Positions 44,602-55,350 of a DNA stretch of 64,000 nucleotides are shown in pieces (position 1 is the first letter of the stretch; each line of letters begins with the position of its first letter). The position numbers and the translations under genes are program-made. Below the pieces are notes generated by a model, which was not told the DNA's origin, ran no database searches, and was given only the letters and a program-made list of their open reading frames with translations. This DNA comes from Hyaloperonospora brassicae. Taxonomy: Eukaryota; Oomycota; Peronosporomycetes; Peronosporales; Peronosporaceae. The stretch covers positions 294,359 through 358,358 of the forward strand of contig CANTFL010001463.1 of the NCBI GenBank assembly GCA_947650285.1, in the 5' to 3' direction.

Positions 44602-45890
44602 CTAGACAATCTCTTCTTCACGGATCTTGACGCAAAGTGGTACGTTGCACTGCAAAACATCGCAGTTCATTGCATGGTATGCAAACAGCTCGGCTGTGAT
44701 CCGTGCAAGTCGATAGGAGCGCCACTGGTCGCTATGCGACGCCCAGCACACACTGCGCAGAAAGCGCTTCATGTGCGGGCAAAAGTCACTCAGCTCAGGA
44801 TCTGAGCACTGTACGTCGTCGCAATTACATGCGTGGATCAGTAACGCATTGCTCTTCTTCGGATCTCCTTCCAGCGCCTGCGCAATCTATACAGCACGAG
44901 AGTAGCAGCATACAGCGTTGACTACACAAGCACAAACAAAAAGAGGCCAACCACTTCGCACGTGACGTACAGGAATCGATGTCGGGTCACTATTTCCTCC
45001 TGCTCCGTTCACTAGTGCGCTTCCACCATCACGCGCTTGTCCACTCGAAGATGTCACTGTTGCCGCCCTTGAACCTGCGCTGACTGCAGATGCAGCGACC
45101 TCTGCGTAGCTGGCAGCGTTTGTACCGGTTGCATAATCAGCAGCCGTTTGCGGTTGTTCCTGCTTCACCCTGTTAGCATACACACTGAGATGCTTGACGC
45201 TGCAAGCGGGGCAAAACCACGTTCCTTCCGGAACCCCGGGCAGCGGCGGGTCCAGACACGAAATGTGAAACTCGGCGTCGCAGTCGTCGCATAGAATGAT
45301 CGCGTCCTCCCGGTCCGAGTTCCTGCAGATTTCACACACCGTCGGCTTCGCCTGCTCCTCTTCGTCTCGTCCGGTTTCCGCCATCTCGACGTCTATCGGC
45401 TGCACTTGTTCCAGCGCCGTCGGCTGCTGCGGCGTCTCCGACTCAAAATCGCTCAGGTCGTCCATTGGGTTCACCTCTCGCGCGTCCATTTCACTCGACG
45501 ACTCGCTCTGGTACTCCCGCGGGTCAATAAACTGCGGTGCAAAAGGCACAGACCCATTGACGCTCGGGATGGCCGCCGTCGTCGTCGTGACCGGCACGGG
45601 GTCTAGCAACAGATGGGACCAGCACAACCGGCTTAGGTCCGCGATAGAAATGAAAAACGGGCTTAGAAATGCTATAGAAACGTACGCGGCTCTGCTTTGA
45701 CCGCGACGGGATCTGCTGGCGGCGCGGGTGCGTACCGAGAGCCGCTGCGGACAGCCTCAGCGCGCGGCGGTACGTGGCCCGAACACGCGGACACCGTCAG
45801 CTGTACGAGCGCATCGATGCGCTGGAGGTCGCGGTCGTGCCGCACGGCCTCTTCCCAGTTGAAGCGCTTGCGGGCGACCGTCGCTGCCAT
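44602..45890 (-). CDS. PHD finger - TAZ zinc finger protein, three exons
   Basis: Exons 45,890-45,686, 45,602-44,971 and 44,877-44,602 join in frame to 370 codons. Introns are 45,603-45,685 (GTACGT...GCTAG) and 44,878-44,970 (GTACGT...GCGCAG). Residues 157-205 form a PHD finger: CEIC, CDDC, AEFHISC, LDPPLPGVPEGTWFCPAC (Cys4-His-Cys3). Such fingers read histone H3 tails. An acidic stretch precedes it (about 90-150). Exon 3 (280-370) encodes a TAZ-type finger like those of CBP/p300: LLIHACNCDDVQC, MKRFLRSVC, ELFAYHAMNCDVLQCNVPLC. TAZ fingers bind transcription-factor activation domains. The acetyltransferase and ZZ domains that normally lie between PHD and TAZ in CBP-type proteins are absent. 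A chromatin-linked transcriptional adaptor is inferred. The start is the first ATG after a splice-acceptor-like sequence, so an upstream non-coding exon is possible. Confidence 0.75.
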
Positions 45891-45901
45891 TGCACGTGTA
45901 G

Positions 45902-46054
45902 TCGATCAACTGTGAGAGACGTAAGTGGTGTTGCGGGGTGTGGTCCCAATCTGAACATATCCTTTTTCGAGGTGCAGTCGATCAACTGTGAGAGACGTAA
46001 GTGGGTTTGCGGGGTGTGGTCCCACATCTGAACATATGCTGTTTCGAGGGGCAG
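45902..46054. repeat. Tandem duplication of a 76-77-bp unit upstream of the PHD-TAZ gene
   Basis: Copies 45,902-45,977 and 45,978-46,054 are about 90% identical, both starting TCGATCAACTGTGAGAGACG. On the gene's strand each contains CTTACGTCTCTCACAG, a good 3' splice-site sequence, the nearer one 23 bp before the ATG. Confidence 0.85.
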
Positions 46055-48499
46055 TTTTGTTCCGATACTGACTGGTGCAGTGCAGTGCCGACGAGAATCG
46101 CCTGCAGTTGGCCATTCGAAACAGAGAGAAGTGGGCCGGCAGCGCATTGCTGTCAACGCGTCCGATACCAACTTGGAGGGCCTTAGCACCGCCCGTCTTT
46201 ACTTCGCCCTGTCTGCCTCGTCGTGTCTCTCCCTAGGGCGGTCGGGAGCCAGTCATTGGGCCACATGTGGGACTTCACCACCCCCGTCAACTCGTTCCCT
46301 GTGCAGCTGCTGCTGTCTTTTGACAGAGCAAAGCAATTCCTGTACAGGACTTCTCTCTGCTCGTGCTATTTCGTGTCGTGGCTCATGCGGAAAGCACGTT
46401 GAGAAGCGAAGCTGCTGACTCGTTCCGTCGGACGTCGCGACCTACTTGTGCTGCAAGAAGCCATGCAAATGTTTTCGCTGCGCAGTGTAGCGATAGATGA
46501 ACCCGACGTTTGCGCGAGCTTTGCGAATGCACGAAAGGAACATCGGGATCCGAAACGAGATCATTATCGCCGGTAGGCGCTGTTAGCGTCAGCTTCGGTG
46601 CTGCATATGATCCGTCGATTCCGTGGCTCTGGTCCTGTGACGTCTACTGCAATGCAAAGAGACGTGATGAGGTCGTACACACGCGCTTTGCAAAAGCAAA
46701 AGTTCTCTACAATCGACTGGCGATGCGCTTCGAGTTGTAAATTGGAGGCTGGTTCAATGATGGGGCATGGAAACCTCTTGGCAGTAAAGCCACAAGACCG
46801 AAGTGATCGTCTTCATCATCATCACCATCAATCGTATTGGCCTCCTCGTTGAAGCTCGCAGCGCAGACGCGTGCTTCCAGTCTGACCAGCTCGCGCCTCG
46901 TTCGCGTGAGCAGCAGACCACGGCATGTAGCTACTACAAAAGTCTGTTGACGATGACGAAAAACACAGCTGGCGCTGTCAGTGATGTGTTGAGCCGCTGT
47001 TACCACTGCACTCTTGGTCTACGTTGTCCTCAACGGCAGCTCCGGTGCCGAGCTTCATCGGCATCTTCCAACGATTCGGAAAGCTTGCATCGGTCCGAAG
47101 TTGCCATGTCTCTCCTCGTCCAAAACCGTTGTTCATGACCATCGCTTGATCGTCTTTTGCTGTCCTTATCATCGTTTGGCGTTAGGGACGGAATGTCTAA
47201 CATCGTGTTGCCTGCATTGCAACCACCAGCCGATACGCTTGAACGGGTATCAACCGACGCACGACTCGATGCAGTTCCGTCCTGACGTGTTCTCGGTTTT
47301 GTGCTTCATGCACTTGAAAGAGCTACGCCAGTATCCCCCCCATTCATCGACCACACCACTGCTGTTTTTCTGATCTATGCTGCAACAAGACAGCGGCAGG
47401 TGGTGATGACAGTATACTGACATTGTGACGAACATCTTGTGGCGTACGCGGTGTAGGATCTCGACGCGCGTACCGCAATCATTGACATTAACCGTCAAAT
47501 GTCATCCGCAACGAGTGCGAGAAGCTCGCGCCTGACGACTCAAACCATCGTACTTGATGCCTTTTGGTTGCTCGTGATTACGCTTTTCGAGTTCAATTTC
47601 GCATGTGTGGTCTGCCAACACTTCCTACAACGTGACAAGTCATCATTGTGCTGAACGCTTAATGGGCCTCACGACAAGAGCGAGGGGGGCCTGTCAATAT
47701 GAAGATGACTTTCCTAACCTTCGCAGGATGGGACAGCCTTCCAGCTGGAATTGAAACGAGAAGTTGTTGTGACGCGATTGAGAGCCATGCGCCAGCGTAT
47801 AGACAGCATTGTGCAGGTCACTTACGTGCTGCGGAAACGCGACAACATGAGGGCACGACGATGGCAATCGACGTGTAAGTACGCATGCAGTATCGCCACA
47901 AGTGCCTGCGCAAACACCTTTGGTGAACCCAATCGACCGTTTAGACAGACTCCAAAACATCGCGTTGTGGTGTCGGTGCGTGCACTGCACAAACTTTCGA
48001 CGCGATTGAGCCACAGCTTTCGATGTGACGAAAGTATCATCGCCAACTGTATGCAAATTGCAGACTTTGGAAGTGCCAAGAGAGCTGCTCAATAGTTGCG
48101 AAAGCAAAAGTGAAGTGTCGTTGCTCCCGTTGCAATCGTCAGACAACATGCTTATGGCATCGAACGCTACCTGTGATTACCAGCCTCCAAATGACGCAGC
48201 AATTCTTTTCTTGTCTGCTTCGCGCAGAGGGTCGTCTTTTGTCGAGTGCAATAACGACTCGTTCCTTCGTTGCTAGCACATCAACTCCAGAAAAGCACAA
48301 TCCATTAGCTGAGCACGGACGGTACGCATGTGGCCCGACAATACGCTGTTTCTGCACACGTACGAGTGCTCTCATACCGACGCACCAACTGCTCTGGCGC
48401 TGCCCACAGCTGCCCCACGATGCACAGAACGACGCGAAAGCGGAAACAAAGAGCCACTTCCACACTTACGACCGCGTCTTCAACTGAACAGCAGCACTA
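46055..48499. other. No gene recognised
   Basis: Open frames of 80-150 codons on both strands lack family resemblance. One minus-strand frame (47,006-46,707) has an acidic run (DGDDDEDDHFG) encoded by ATC/TCA repeats near 46,805-46,830. Possible decayed paralogue of the PHD-TAZ locus, since a TAZ exon lies just beyond. Confidence 0.35.
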
Positions 48500-48770
48500 A
48501 CTACGCAGCCGTCGACACATGGGCACATTGCACTGCACTGATTGACAATGCAGCGCGTGGTACGTAAAGAGCTCAGTGACGACATTGGCGATGGGGAACG
48601 ACCGCCACTGCTCGCTGTGCGAGGCCCAACAGGCTGCGCGCAGAAACCTCTTCATGTGCGCGCAGATACTCCAGAACTCGGGGTCTTCACAGTGGGCGTC
48701 GTCGCACTCACACGCGTGCACGAGCACCCGATCGCAATGGCTCTGTGCGTCGTGCGGCGCTGCCGCTTCA
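48497..48770 (-). pseudogene. Isolated TAZ zinc-finger exon
   Basis: On the minus strand, a splice-acceptor-like GTGTTAG at about 48,790-48,784 is followed by an open frame with SEAAAPHDAQSHCDRV and then the TAZ finger: LVHACECDDAHC, ICAHMKRFLRAAC, ELFTYHALHCQSVQCNVPMC, stop at 48,497. It matches exon 3 of the PHD-TAZ gene 3.9 kb away closely, with the same domain limits. No PHD exon was found upstream, where a (TC)n tract and low-complexity sequence occur. It is either a partial duplicate or the last exon of a gene whose other exons I cannot see. Confidence 0.6.
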
Positions 48771-49065
48771 GACGCCGTCGAGCGCTAACACAGTCGGCAG
48801 CGGACCAGTCGATCAATCAATCAATGATCAATCAATCGGTCGGTCATCCGCCAACGGGTTGAGAGAGCACACGACCGCATGAGTTCTTTCAAGCGCACCC
48901 CAACAACAACAACAACAACGCAACAGCAGCATCAACAGCTACGAATCAGTCAGTACGGCCCTACCACCTGATCCACGACGTCCCTCTCGCTCGCAGTCGC
49001 CGTCTGCACTCGCTCGCGCTTCACACTGACGTCCGGCATTGGCAGTAGCGCAGAAGGGGCGTTTC

Positions 49066-49068
<3 letters not shown>

Positions 49069-49146
<78 letters not shown>
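49069..49146. repeat. (TC)39 microsatellite
   Basis: An uninterrupted run of TC dinucleotides of about 78 bp followed by AGGTGACA. It creates an artificial (RE)n frame on the minus strand, which I do not regard as coding. Confidence 0.95.
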
Positions 49147-49148
<2 letters not shown>

Positions 49149-49165
49149 GTGACACGACGACAGTC

Positions 49166-50037
49166 TCAGCGTCGAGTGCAAGTCGCTAAGTACGCATGTC
49201 CAGGCCCGAACTTAAAAGACGCAGCTCGCTCGCTCGTCGTCGTTGGGTTAACGTCTCGTTTGAGGACGTACCGGTTGGCAAATGCGTCCGAAATCTGGTG
49301 CAACGTCGTATTTTGATAAGCGAGTGGCGATGCAGCGACGACGAGTCGTTGTCGATGAACACGCTGCGCTCGAAAGGCGAAGCTGTGCGTTGTTGTGTCT
49401 GTCTTGGTTTGTTTCGTCGGAAGGTATACGGATGTTGTGAGAAGTCGTGCTGGTACCAAGGAGAGTTGATGTAGTGACAGTAGGTGCAGCTCTTGCGACG
49501 ATAGATGCACAACTGAGGCATTTATTGCAGCTCGGAGACTTCCCGATCGATCAAACATCAACGGGATGATGTTTGTGGGGCAGCAAATTGTCGACTGGAA
49601 CACTTGATCAGCAGAAAGTAAGCTGTATGTCGCACGCACTCCGCGGAGCGCAAAAGAGCTGTTTGTTTGTGAGACGAATATGTTTGGCAGATGAGATTGA
49701 CCGGAAACGTACTTGCGCAATACGGTCTCACCTATATTCGCTGTCGACTTGATACCCTGGGAGTTCAAGCTGCACATCGGCAAGTTTGCAAGATATCCAT
49801 GTGCATCGAAGTGTGCACCACAGATCGTCACTTGCAACACGATCGTTTGCAGCACTCGCACTGTAAACAATACTGGAATCTTCTCGTCGGAAGATGTGCG
49901 GGATCCATGCTCGCGCGCGTACTGATCAAATCGTCGGTTCTTCTCGGATGGGGTGTGCTCCAGCGAGCGCGATGACAGTGGCAACGAGATGTTGGCTTCA
50001 TTCGGACATGCAAATGCGGCGTTTCGATGTACCGAAG
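49166..50037 (-). CDS. Long open frame without ATG, unknown protein fragment
   Basis: About 290 uninterrupted codons on the minus strand from after a TAA near 50,038 to 49,166, with no ATG at the upstream end. The first 170 residues look protein-like, with alternating hydrophobic strands (PVLFTVRVLQTIVLQVTICG, GVRATYSLLSADQVFQSTIC) and few low-complexity runs. The last 90 are less convincing. It could be an internal exon or a gene fragment. No family recognised. Confidence 0.35.
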
Positions 50038-50384
50038 CTTATACGCAAAAAGGTGCTATGCAGTTATGTACAATTCTTTGTGTGTTGAAACGCTGTTGTC
50101 AACTTGGTGCAAGTGCTATAAGATGCCATACATATCCCGTGCCGAGCGGTGATCATCCAGTGGTACGATACACTGTTCCAGCGCTACCGATGTGCCTACC
50201 TCTATGTGTGACGTCCCCCCGCGTTTTTGACGCACGTCCACAATTGGTGAACAGTGCTTCGCATAGTGTGAACGGTAATGTAGTTTCTCACGTAACTACA
50301 GTAGTGCAGTGGTGATTCCTGGTACAGCGTAAGGTGTGCACTTGTGTGTCGGTGGCAGCTCTCAAACCTTTTCGTAGCGCTCAG

Positions 50385-50520
50385 ATGTTTCGGACACGAG
50401 AGAAGTCTCTAGGATTGAAGGAGGAAGGCAAGGTAAGTAGGCTCCCAACATTTTCAAGCTATTACGCATAACGACAGGGCGCCGTGAAGACCAAGCGATT
50501 GACGGAGTCGTCTTGAACGA
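50385..50520 (+). pseudogene. 5' exons of a broken gene
   Basis: ATG at 50,385 (MFRTREKSLGLKEEGK), then a 45-bp intron-like gap (GTAAGT at 50,433, ACGACAG ending 50,477), then GAVKTKRLTES and a stop. Shifting frame by two bases gives LNDNVRRKCLECHSTNST. The beginning has the look of a helical repeat (LKEEGxxxxKxKR), as in TPR proteins, but it is too short to assign. Confidence 0.3.
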
Positions 50521-52527
50521 CAACGTGAGACGTAAATGTCTTGAATGTCATTCAACAAACTCCACATGAGGGAGCGCTTTATGATTTGATGATACCATGA
50601 GCACAGCCCATCTCGTACTGCTGCTTCCCTCACCAACACACGAGCAATAGATAAGGAACGGAATGTGTGATCGTGTTTTATGTGCGAGGAAGCCCAATAA
50701 TCGTGCTTTCATCATTCAGCTTTTAATGTCATGGTGACACCCTTTTCTGCCAGCACCTTCTTCGCTGTGCATGCGGTGGAAAGTTGCGTCCGAGGCCTGG
50801 CATTATGTGTAGTTGAGAAGAGAGCGATAAGGCGGAGTGAGGTGTCGATTCGTAAGAGGGTAACGCGCCCGGGTCAGTCTGCGTTGTTGCAATTCTTATC
50901 TAAACCACGCATTAAGATCAAGGAGCAAAGTATGGAGCTCTTGCTCTTGCTGTCGATGATCCGGTCGAGACGACTAAATCAAGTTGTATCTAGTCACGTA
51001 CTCATCTAAATGGTTGAGGTCAGCGTGTACGGATGTGTTGGACATTGGACAGGAGCGCGCGATCACCACAATGTTGCCGTGGCTGCTATATGATGAAGCA
51101 ACTCATTGTTATTGCTGACGTGTTGGAGAAAAGCTTGATATGAACGAGGGGCGGCGGCTGATCTGGCCTGTGCAGCAACAGAAACAACAACGAAATGCAC
51201 GTGGTGGCATGAATGGGTTAATGAGAAGAGATTTAGCGAGCGGCTTCGAACGTGCCAAGCGGGGAGAGTGACCGTGACATTTTGACTTTACTTGCTCTTT
51301 TCACTTTTCACGGCACTACGAAGATACGCACGTCATCGTTGTCTTGTCTGTGCCGCTCCCTCGTTTGTCATTTAATGCGCACCAAGTCCTGCATGGTTGC
51401 TGCCTGGCCACCGCATATCCATTCTGTCTCGAGTCCTCCGTGTACGCTAACCTTGACCCCATCCACTCTGGCTTGAGAGAGTCGTGCTTGCTTCTGAACC
51501 CTAGTTTTGCTGCCTGCCTAGCTCTCGTATCTGCAGCACACAGGGAAGTTGAGGCGGCATAAGTAGGAAGGCGCACACTGTTTTAGTCAGCGATTGTCAC
51601 CTTACCTACTGGTGCATGTTCACTACGAGCGTTTACAGCGGGCTTACTAGTTGGGTCTGGCGCGATATGGTGTGCACGACGCCTACATAGACTCGTCTTC
51701 TGTTGATCACTCTGCGAATTCAGGCGGTAGCCTGCCGCCGTTCTGACTACTCCTAGTAAGTTACTGTTTGTTGATGCCGTTGCTGTTACTTATTGCTGGT
51801 AATGACAATGTCGTGGTGTCGGAGGTGTAAGACCATTGCTGTGTCAATGTGTTGAGCATTTGCTTGTTTCTTGTTAGCTCCGCAATCGCTGTTGAAACAG
51901 TCACGTGCGTATCGGGGTGTGCGTCCCTTACAGACAAATCGACAGACATGAGTTGCTATTCGTGAGTTTCATTGAGAAACGTTATCGGTCAGCGATACCC
52001 CGTCCAGAGATACCTAGCTATATGGTGTCGCTTACTAGTGTAGCTCAGAGTGGGACAACGCGAAGAGCAGTTTTCCTGGCCATCAATTGACGCTCTGTCG
52101 ATGTCCGTTCGCGGGTGGCCTGCAAGCGGCGGGTATTCGGACCGCTATCGATGTCTTGAGCCAGGGGTTCTAGTGACACCAATTTTTATGTGGCGCTCAA
52201 GTTTCTGAGCGATGTCTCGGGCAGTTAGTTGCCGCTCGAACGTGAAGCGATATGTTTGATATCCATCGCCGTTTGCTGCAAGGTCTGCTATCTTGTCACG
52301 TTCTCGACAGCGTGTGAGCTCAGCTGGCGACTATGCTCATTACAGTCATTTCGTCTTGCCACCAGCTATATTATGGTTTGTCTGTGCGTAAGGCCTACAC
52401 ATCTAGCCAGCTTGTTGGCTGCTCGTCGGGGTACCAACATATACGCGGCAGGAGTCCGTGCCGAAGCATGAAGCTCCACCGTCGCCTTAATAGTCGGGTT
52501 CTGTGGGACCAAGCACGATTTATTTGA
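50521..52527. other. No gene recognised
   Basis: Two kilobases of short frames without resemblance to known families, no repeats and no RNA gene seen. The boundary with the inverted-repeat element is at about 52,528. Confidence 0.4.
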
Positions 52528-53493
52528 GGGGAAATAAAATGCCCCATTTAATCACGAAAATAAAAAATGCCTTAGATAAAAAAATAAAAAAATGCCCCGG
52601 ATAATCTCGAAAATAGAAAAAGGCCCCACGTCCTAGTATCAGATGTTAATGTGGCACACATAAAACCATTCGTCCTCAATCATTTTCATTTTTCCATTTT
52701 ACGGCCGCGACCTACCCCCGCCCTGTTTGGGAAGCCGCGGACAGGGTTCTGCCACGGGCGTGCTGCGCTTGCAGCCGCCAGTTGCAGGCGCAGGCGCGAT
52801 ATATATAAGTACGTAAACGCGTCTTTGTATCATCGGCCGCGGCCGTAAACACAGTCAGTCGGTGCTAATGTTGTTAATATCAATTTTATTTTTTTGCTAT
52901 TGTTGTTTCAGTTGCTATTGTTGATGCTGTTGCTGCTACTGTGGATGCTGCTACTGCAGTTGCCGCAGCTACTGTTGTTGCCGCTGCTGCTGCTTGTTGT
53001 TGTAGGTGATGCGGTTGCTGTTTTTGTTTAGTATCTGTTGTTGACACTGCTACTGCTGTTGCTGCTGCTGTTGTTGTTGTAGGCGATGCGGTTGCTGTTG
53101 GTGTTGCTCTGTAGATGATGCTACTGCTATTGCTACCGATGTTGATACTGCTGTTGTTGTTGTAGGTGCTGCTGTTGCTATCAATGTTGTTTTACTTGTG
53201 GGATTGCATTCTCTTCCTGCTTATCAGTTTTGATACTTAAAAACACATAATCATGTCAATAGACCCCAATGAGACGATTCTTTCTGTTTAGCTCTTATTG
53301 ATGGCTTCAGTGTCTGCAGACTTCGTCGTATGCAGGCCTATATAAGGGAGGAAACGTGCGATGATGCCTTAAGCGTATTCGTCAATCTAGGACGTAAGAC
53401 ATTTTTTTGGATTTTTCCAATTATCTGGGGCCTTTTTTGTCCAATTATCTGGGGCCTTTTTTTCGTCATTAAATGTGGCATTTTTTATTTTCC
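52528..53493. mobile_element. Non-autonomous terminal-inverted-repeat element (about 1 kb)
   Basis: The ends are A-rich/T-rich inverted repeats of about 95-100 bp: 52,528-52,626 (GGGAAATAAAATGCCCCATT...) and the reverse complement at 53,396-53,493 (GGAAAATAAAAAATGCCACA...). Both contain internal tandem units with GGCCCC and AGATAAT spaced by A-runs. The flanks TTTATTTGA and TTTCATTTGA are similar and may be a decayed 9-10 bp target duplication. No transposase frame is present. The middle (52,900-53,190) is a run of GTT/GCT trinucleotides. Confidence 0.6.
52905..53190. repeat. Trinucleotide-rich tract (GTT/GCT)n
   Basis: Interrupted runs of TTG, TGC and GCT triplets, including a local duplication of GTTGTTGTAGGYGATGCGGT at about 53,000 and 53,075. 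Confidence 0.8.
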
Positions 53494-54032
53494 TTTCATT
53501 TGATGTTGTAAATTGCCGGAGAGGAAACGAACTGCACGATCTCAAGGACCACGGAGCTGGGCAAAGTCCTGTTCCAGGACTAGTGTGCTGTATGTTGTAC
53601 CCATTGCGATCTTGGTGGGACCGTCCGCCACCTGAAGCCTTATCGTAGATGATGCGATCAACCCGTGACCTGAAGCCGATCAGCGAACCGTCGGTATTGT
53701 TCGTAGAACTTGTTAGTGTACAGCACGCGGTCGTTTGCGCCACCCGATATATTGCAGAAGGAAATTGCTGTCTCGGACGACTGCGATACCAGTGAGCTGG
53801 TAACGAGACGCCGTGCGAAGGTTCTAAACCATTCTCTAGTATTCCACAATGTTACTAGTTGCGGAGTGCGACGTGCAGGAAACGATAACCCTCTTGTAGG
53901 CCAATTCGATGACGACCGACCTTGCAATAAGGACCAGGTCGCCTAGCGTTGCCTTTACAAGACGTGAAGCGTGCGATGTCTTGCGTGACCGGTCGTGGAT
54001 ATGGTCTATATCGACAGATAGCTTGTTGAAGA

Positions 54033-54293
54033 GTGCCCCTTGTCCTCACCACAACAGCAGTGAAGGCCTTCAAGCTACTGCTCAAGACGGCGCAAGCATT
54101 CTGCGGCATGGGCGAGTTCATCCTAGTCTGTTTTCACTACACCGGCTATGCGCGCTTCATCGACAGAGGATTCGGGCATGATGACAAGGAACGATCGTAC
54201 TGCGCTTCGGTTTGCGATCGAATTTGCCAAGAAGAGCAGATAGACAGCGCACACGTGTGCCCGAGTCAAATGAGTGCTGTACATTGGGCTTGA
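54033..54293 (+). pseudogene. 3' end of a gene convergent with effector 2 (copy 2)
   Basis: The plus-strand frame gives TTTAVKAFKLLLKTAQAFCG, EFILVCFHYTGYARFIDRGF and CQEEQIDSAH, a well-formed C-terminal helix-rich sequence. Upstream, the minus strand holds a competing coherent frame (about 53,927-53,658 with SETAISFCNISGGANDRVLY), so the 5' structure is unclear. A diverged copy lies next to effector 1, so the two loci share this neighbour. Confidence 0.4.
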
Positions 54294-54402
54294 CTCAGGT
54301 GTTTCAAGTGATGGCCAGTCTCAGCAGCAGTCAAAAAGTGTAAACAACATGACAAGGCAACACGACATGGACCAAAATGAAAGTGCAACAATCTCAGTCC
54401 AT

Positions 54403-55164
54403 TCATTGCAACTCTAGTTTGGCCTCCTTGCTCTGGCGACGACGATGATAGCGTCGGTACCTTCTAAGAACACGTTTTACTTCGTCAGTGCCACCAAACG
54501 TCGAGCGTTTGGGCACTGTGAACATCACTTTCATTTCCTTAGGTTCCCTTTTGCGCTTAAACCAAGAACTGAACTGCTCCTCCTCCATCGCTTTTGCCTC
54601 CTTCCCATATTCCCCGGAAGTCATGGCCTGCGAGATCATGAGGGCGAAGTTTTTCTTGCCCCACAGTAATTCAAGGTTGTTGATCCGACCCTCGGTGTCG
54701 ACGAGTTGCTTCCCAGCTAAGAAGCTCGACGTACTAGAGTCAGCATGCAGCCGTGCAATGTACAAGGCCACTACTTTTTTTAGCAACTTCCGGAGTTTTC
54801 TGAAACGGCGGCCATGACGATCAATGAAATTGGCAGTTTTGATAATGAGCCCCCCAAGTGTCCCTTGCGACATGCCCTCTCGAGTCGTGCTAATCTTTTC
54901 TTGAATAGCGCGACGGCTAGCAAACTGGACCTGGATTGGCTTGACTCGAAAGAGAACCTTGGGAATAAGTCTTTGCAAAACCGACTGCCTCTCTTCTTGT
55001 TCTTCCTCAACGGACAAACGACCACCGAGCAGTGCCTGCCCAGTCTGTGGGTCAACTGTAGAGACGGCAGGTGTGACCTCTGGTTGTCTGGGATCCGCGG
55101 CGACATCGGCGGTGGCGAGCAGCACACCACTCATGCAGAAGGCAAAGAGGTAGAGGGCTCGCAT
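54403..55164 (-). CDS. Secreted RXLR-like effector candidate 2 (QALL variant)
   Basis: A 253-residue protein, single exon, with a signal peptide (MRALYLFAFCMSGVLLATAD, cleavage near 22). A strongly degenerate leader follows: QALL at 43-46 in the RXLR position and EEEQEER at 53-59 (intact EER). The body is basic and helical, and the C-terminus is very basic (RRYRRYHRRRQ, a possible nuclear targeting stretch). It is paralogous to effector 1. The signal peptides share the pattern LFAF-x-x-SG-x-LL-x-T, and the C-terminal module starting at KNFALM and Trp 201 has P, M, F, FG, DE and RY at the same spacings. The 10-residue repeats of effector 1 are absent. An intact frame with a shared promoter argues that it is expressed. 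Role: host-translocated effector (inferred). Target unknown. Confidence 0.8.
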   Translation of the reverse strand: MRALYLFAFCMSGVLLATADVAADPRQPEVTPAVSTVDPQTGQALLGGRLSVEEEQEERQSVLQRLIPKVLFRVKPIQVQFASRRAIQEKISTTREGMSQGTLGGLIIKTANFIDRHGRRFRKLRKLLKKVVALYIARLHADSSTSSFLAGKQLVDTEGRINNLELLWGKKNFALMISQAMTSGEYGKEAKAMEEEQFSSWFKRKREPKEMKVMFTVPKRSTFGGTDEVKRVLRRYRRYHRRRQSKEAKLELQ

Positions 55165-55210
55165 GGCTTACAATCGCCGACGCTTCTGCCAGGGGATTGA
55201 GCTCTGGAGC

Positions 55211-55350
55211 GCAAAAAGATGAGTGAACTGACATCATATGGCGACCAGAGAGAGACACGTTTCTTGCAGCTGCGTGTCACGCCTCATCCAACAAGGCCCA
55301 CACGACGTCGTAGTCAATTGGTGTCATCATTATAAAATTGGGTCATACTG
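55211..55350 (-). promoter_or_regulatory. Promoter blocks of effector gene 2
   Basis: On the minus strand, CAGTATGACCCAATTTTATA (55,350-55,321, 157 bp from the ATG) and CAGTTCACTCATCTTTTTGC (55,230-55,211, starting 66 bp before the ATG) match effector 1 blocks at exactly the same distances. The second fits the oomycete initiator core (TCACTCATC) with its T-rich flank. Confidence 0.6.

Noticed and set aside
45797..46189. 130-codon minus-strand frame running through the 76-bp duplication
   Set aside because: It contains both splice-acceptor-like sites and overlaps exon 1 of the PHD-TAZ gene in another frame. Probably not translated.
48939..49181. (RE)n protein on the minus strand
   Set aside because: Produced entirely by the (TC)39 microsatellite. 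No flanking coding signal.
53387..53743. 118-codon minus-strand frame ending in DNWKNPKKCL
   Set aside because: Its C-terminal third is translation of the A-rich terminal inverted repeat of the 1-kb element. The upstream part could not be assigned.
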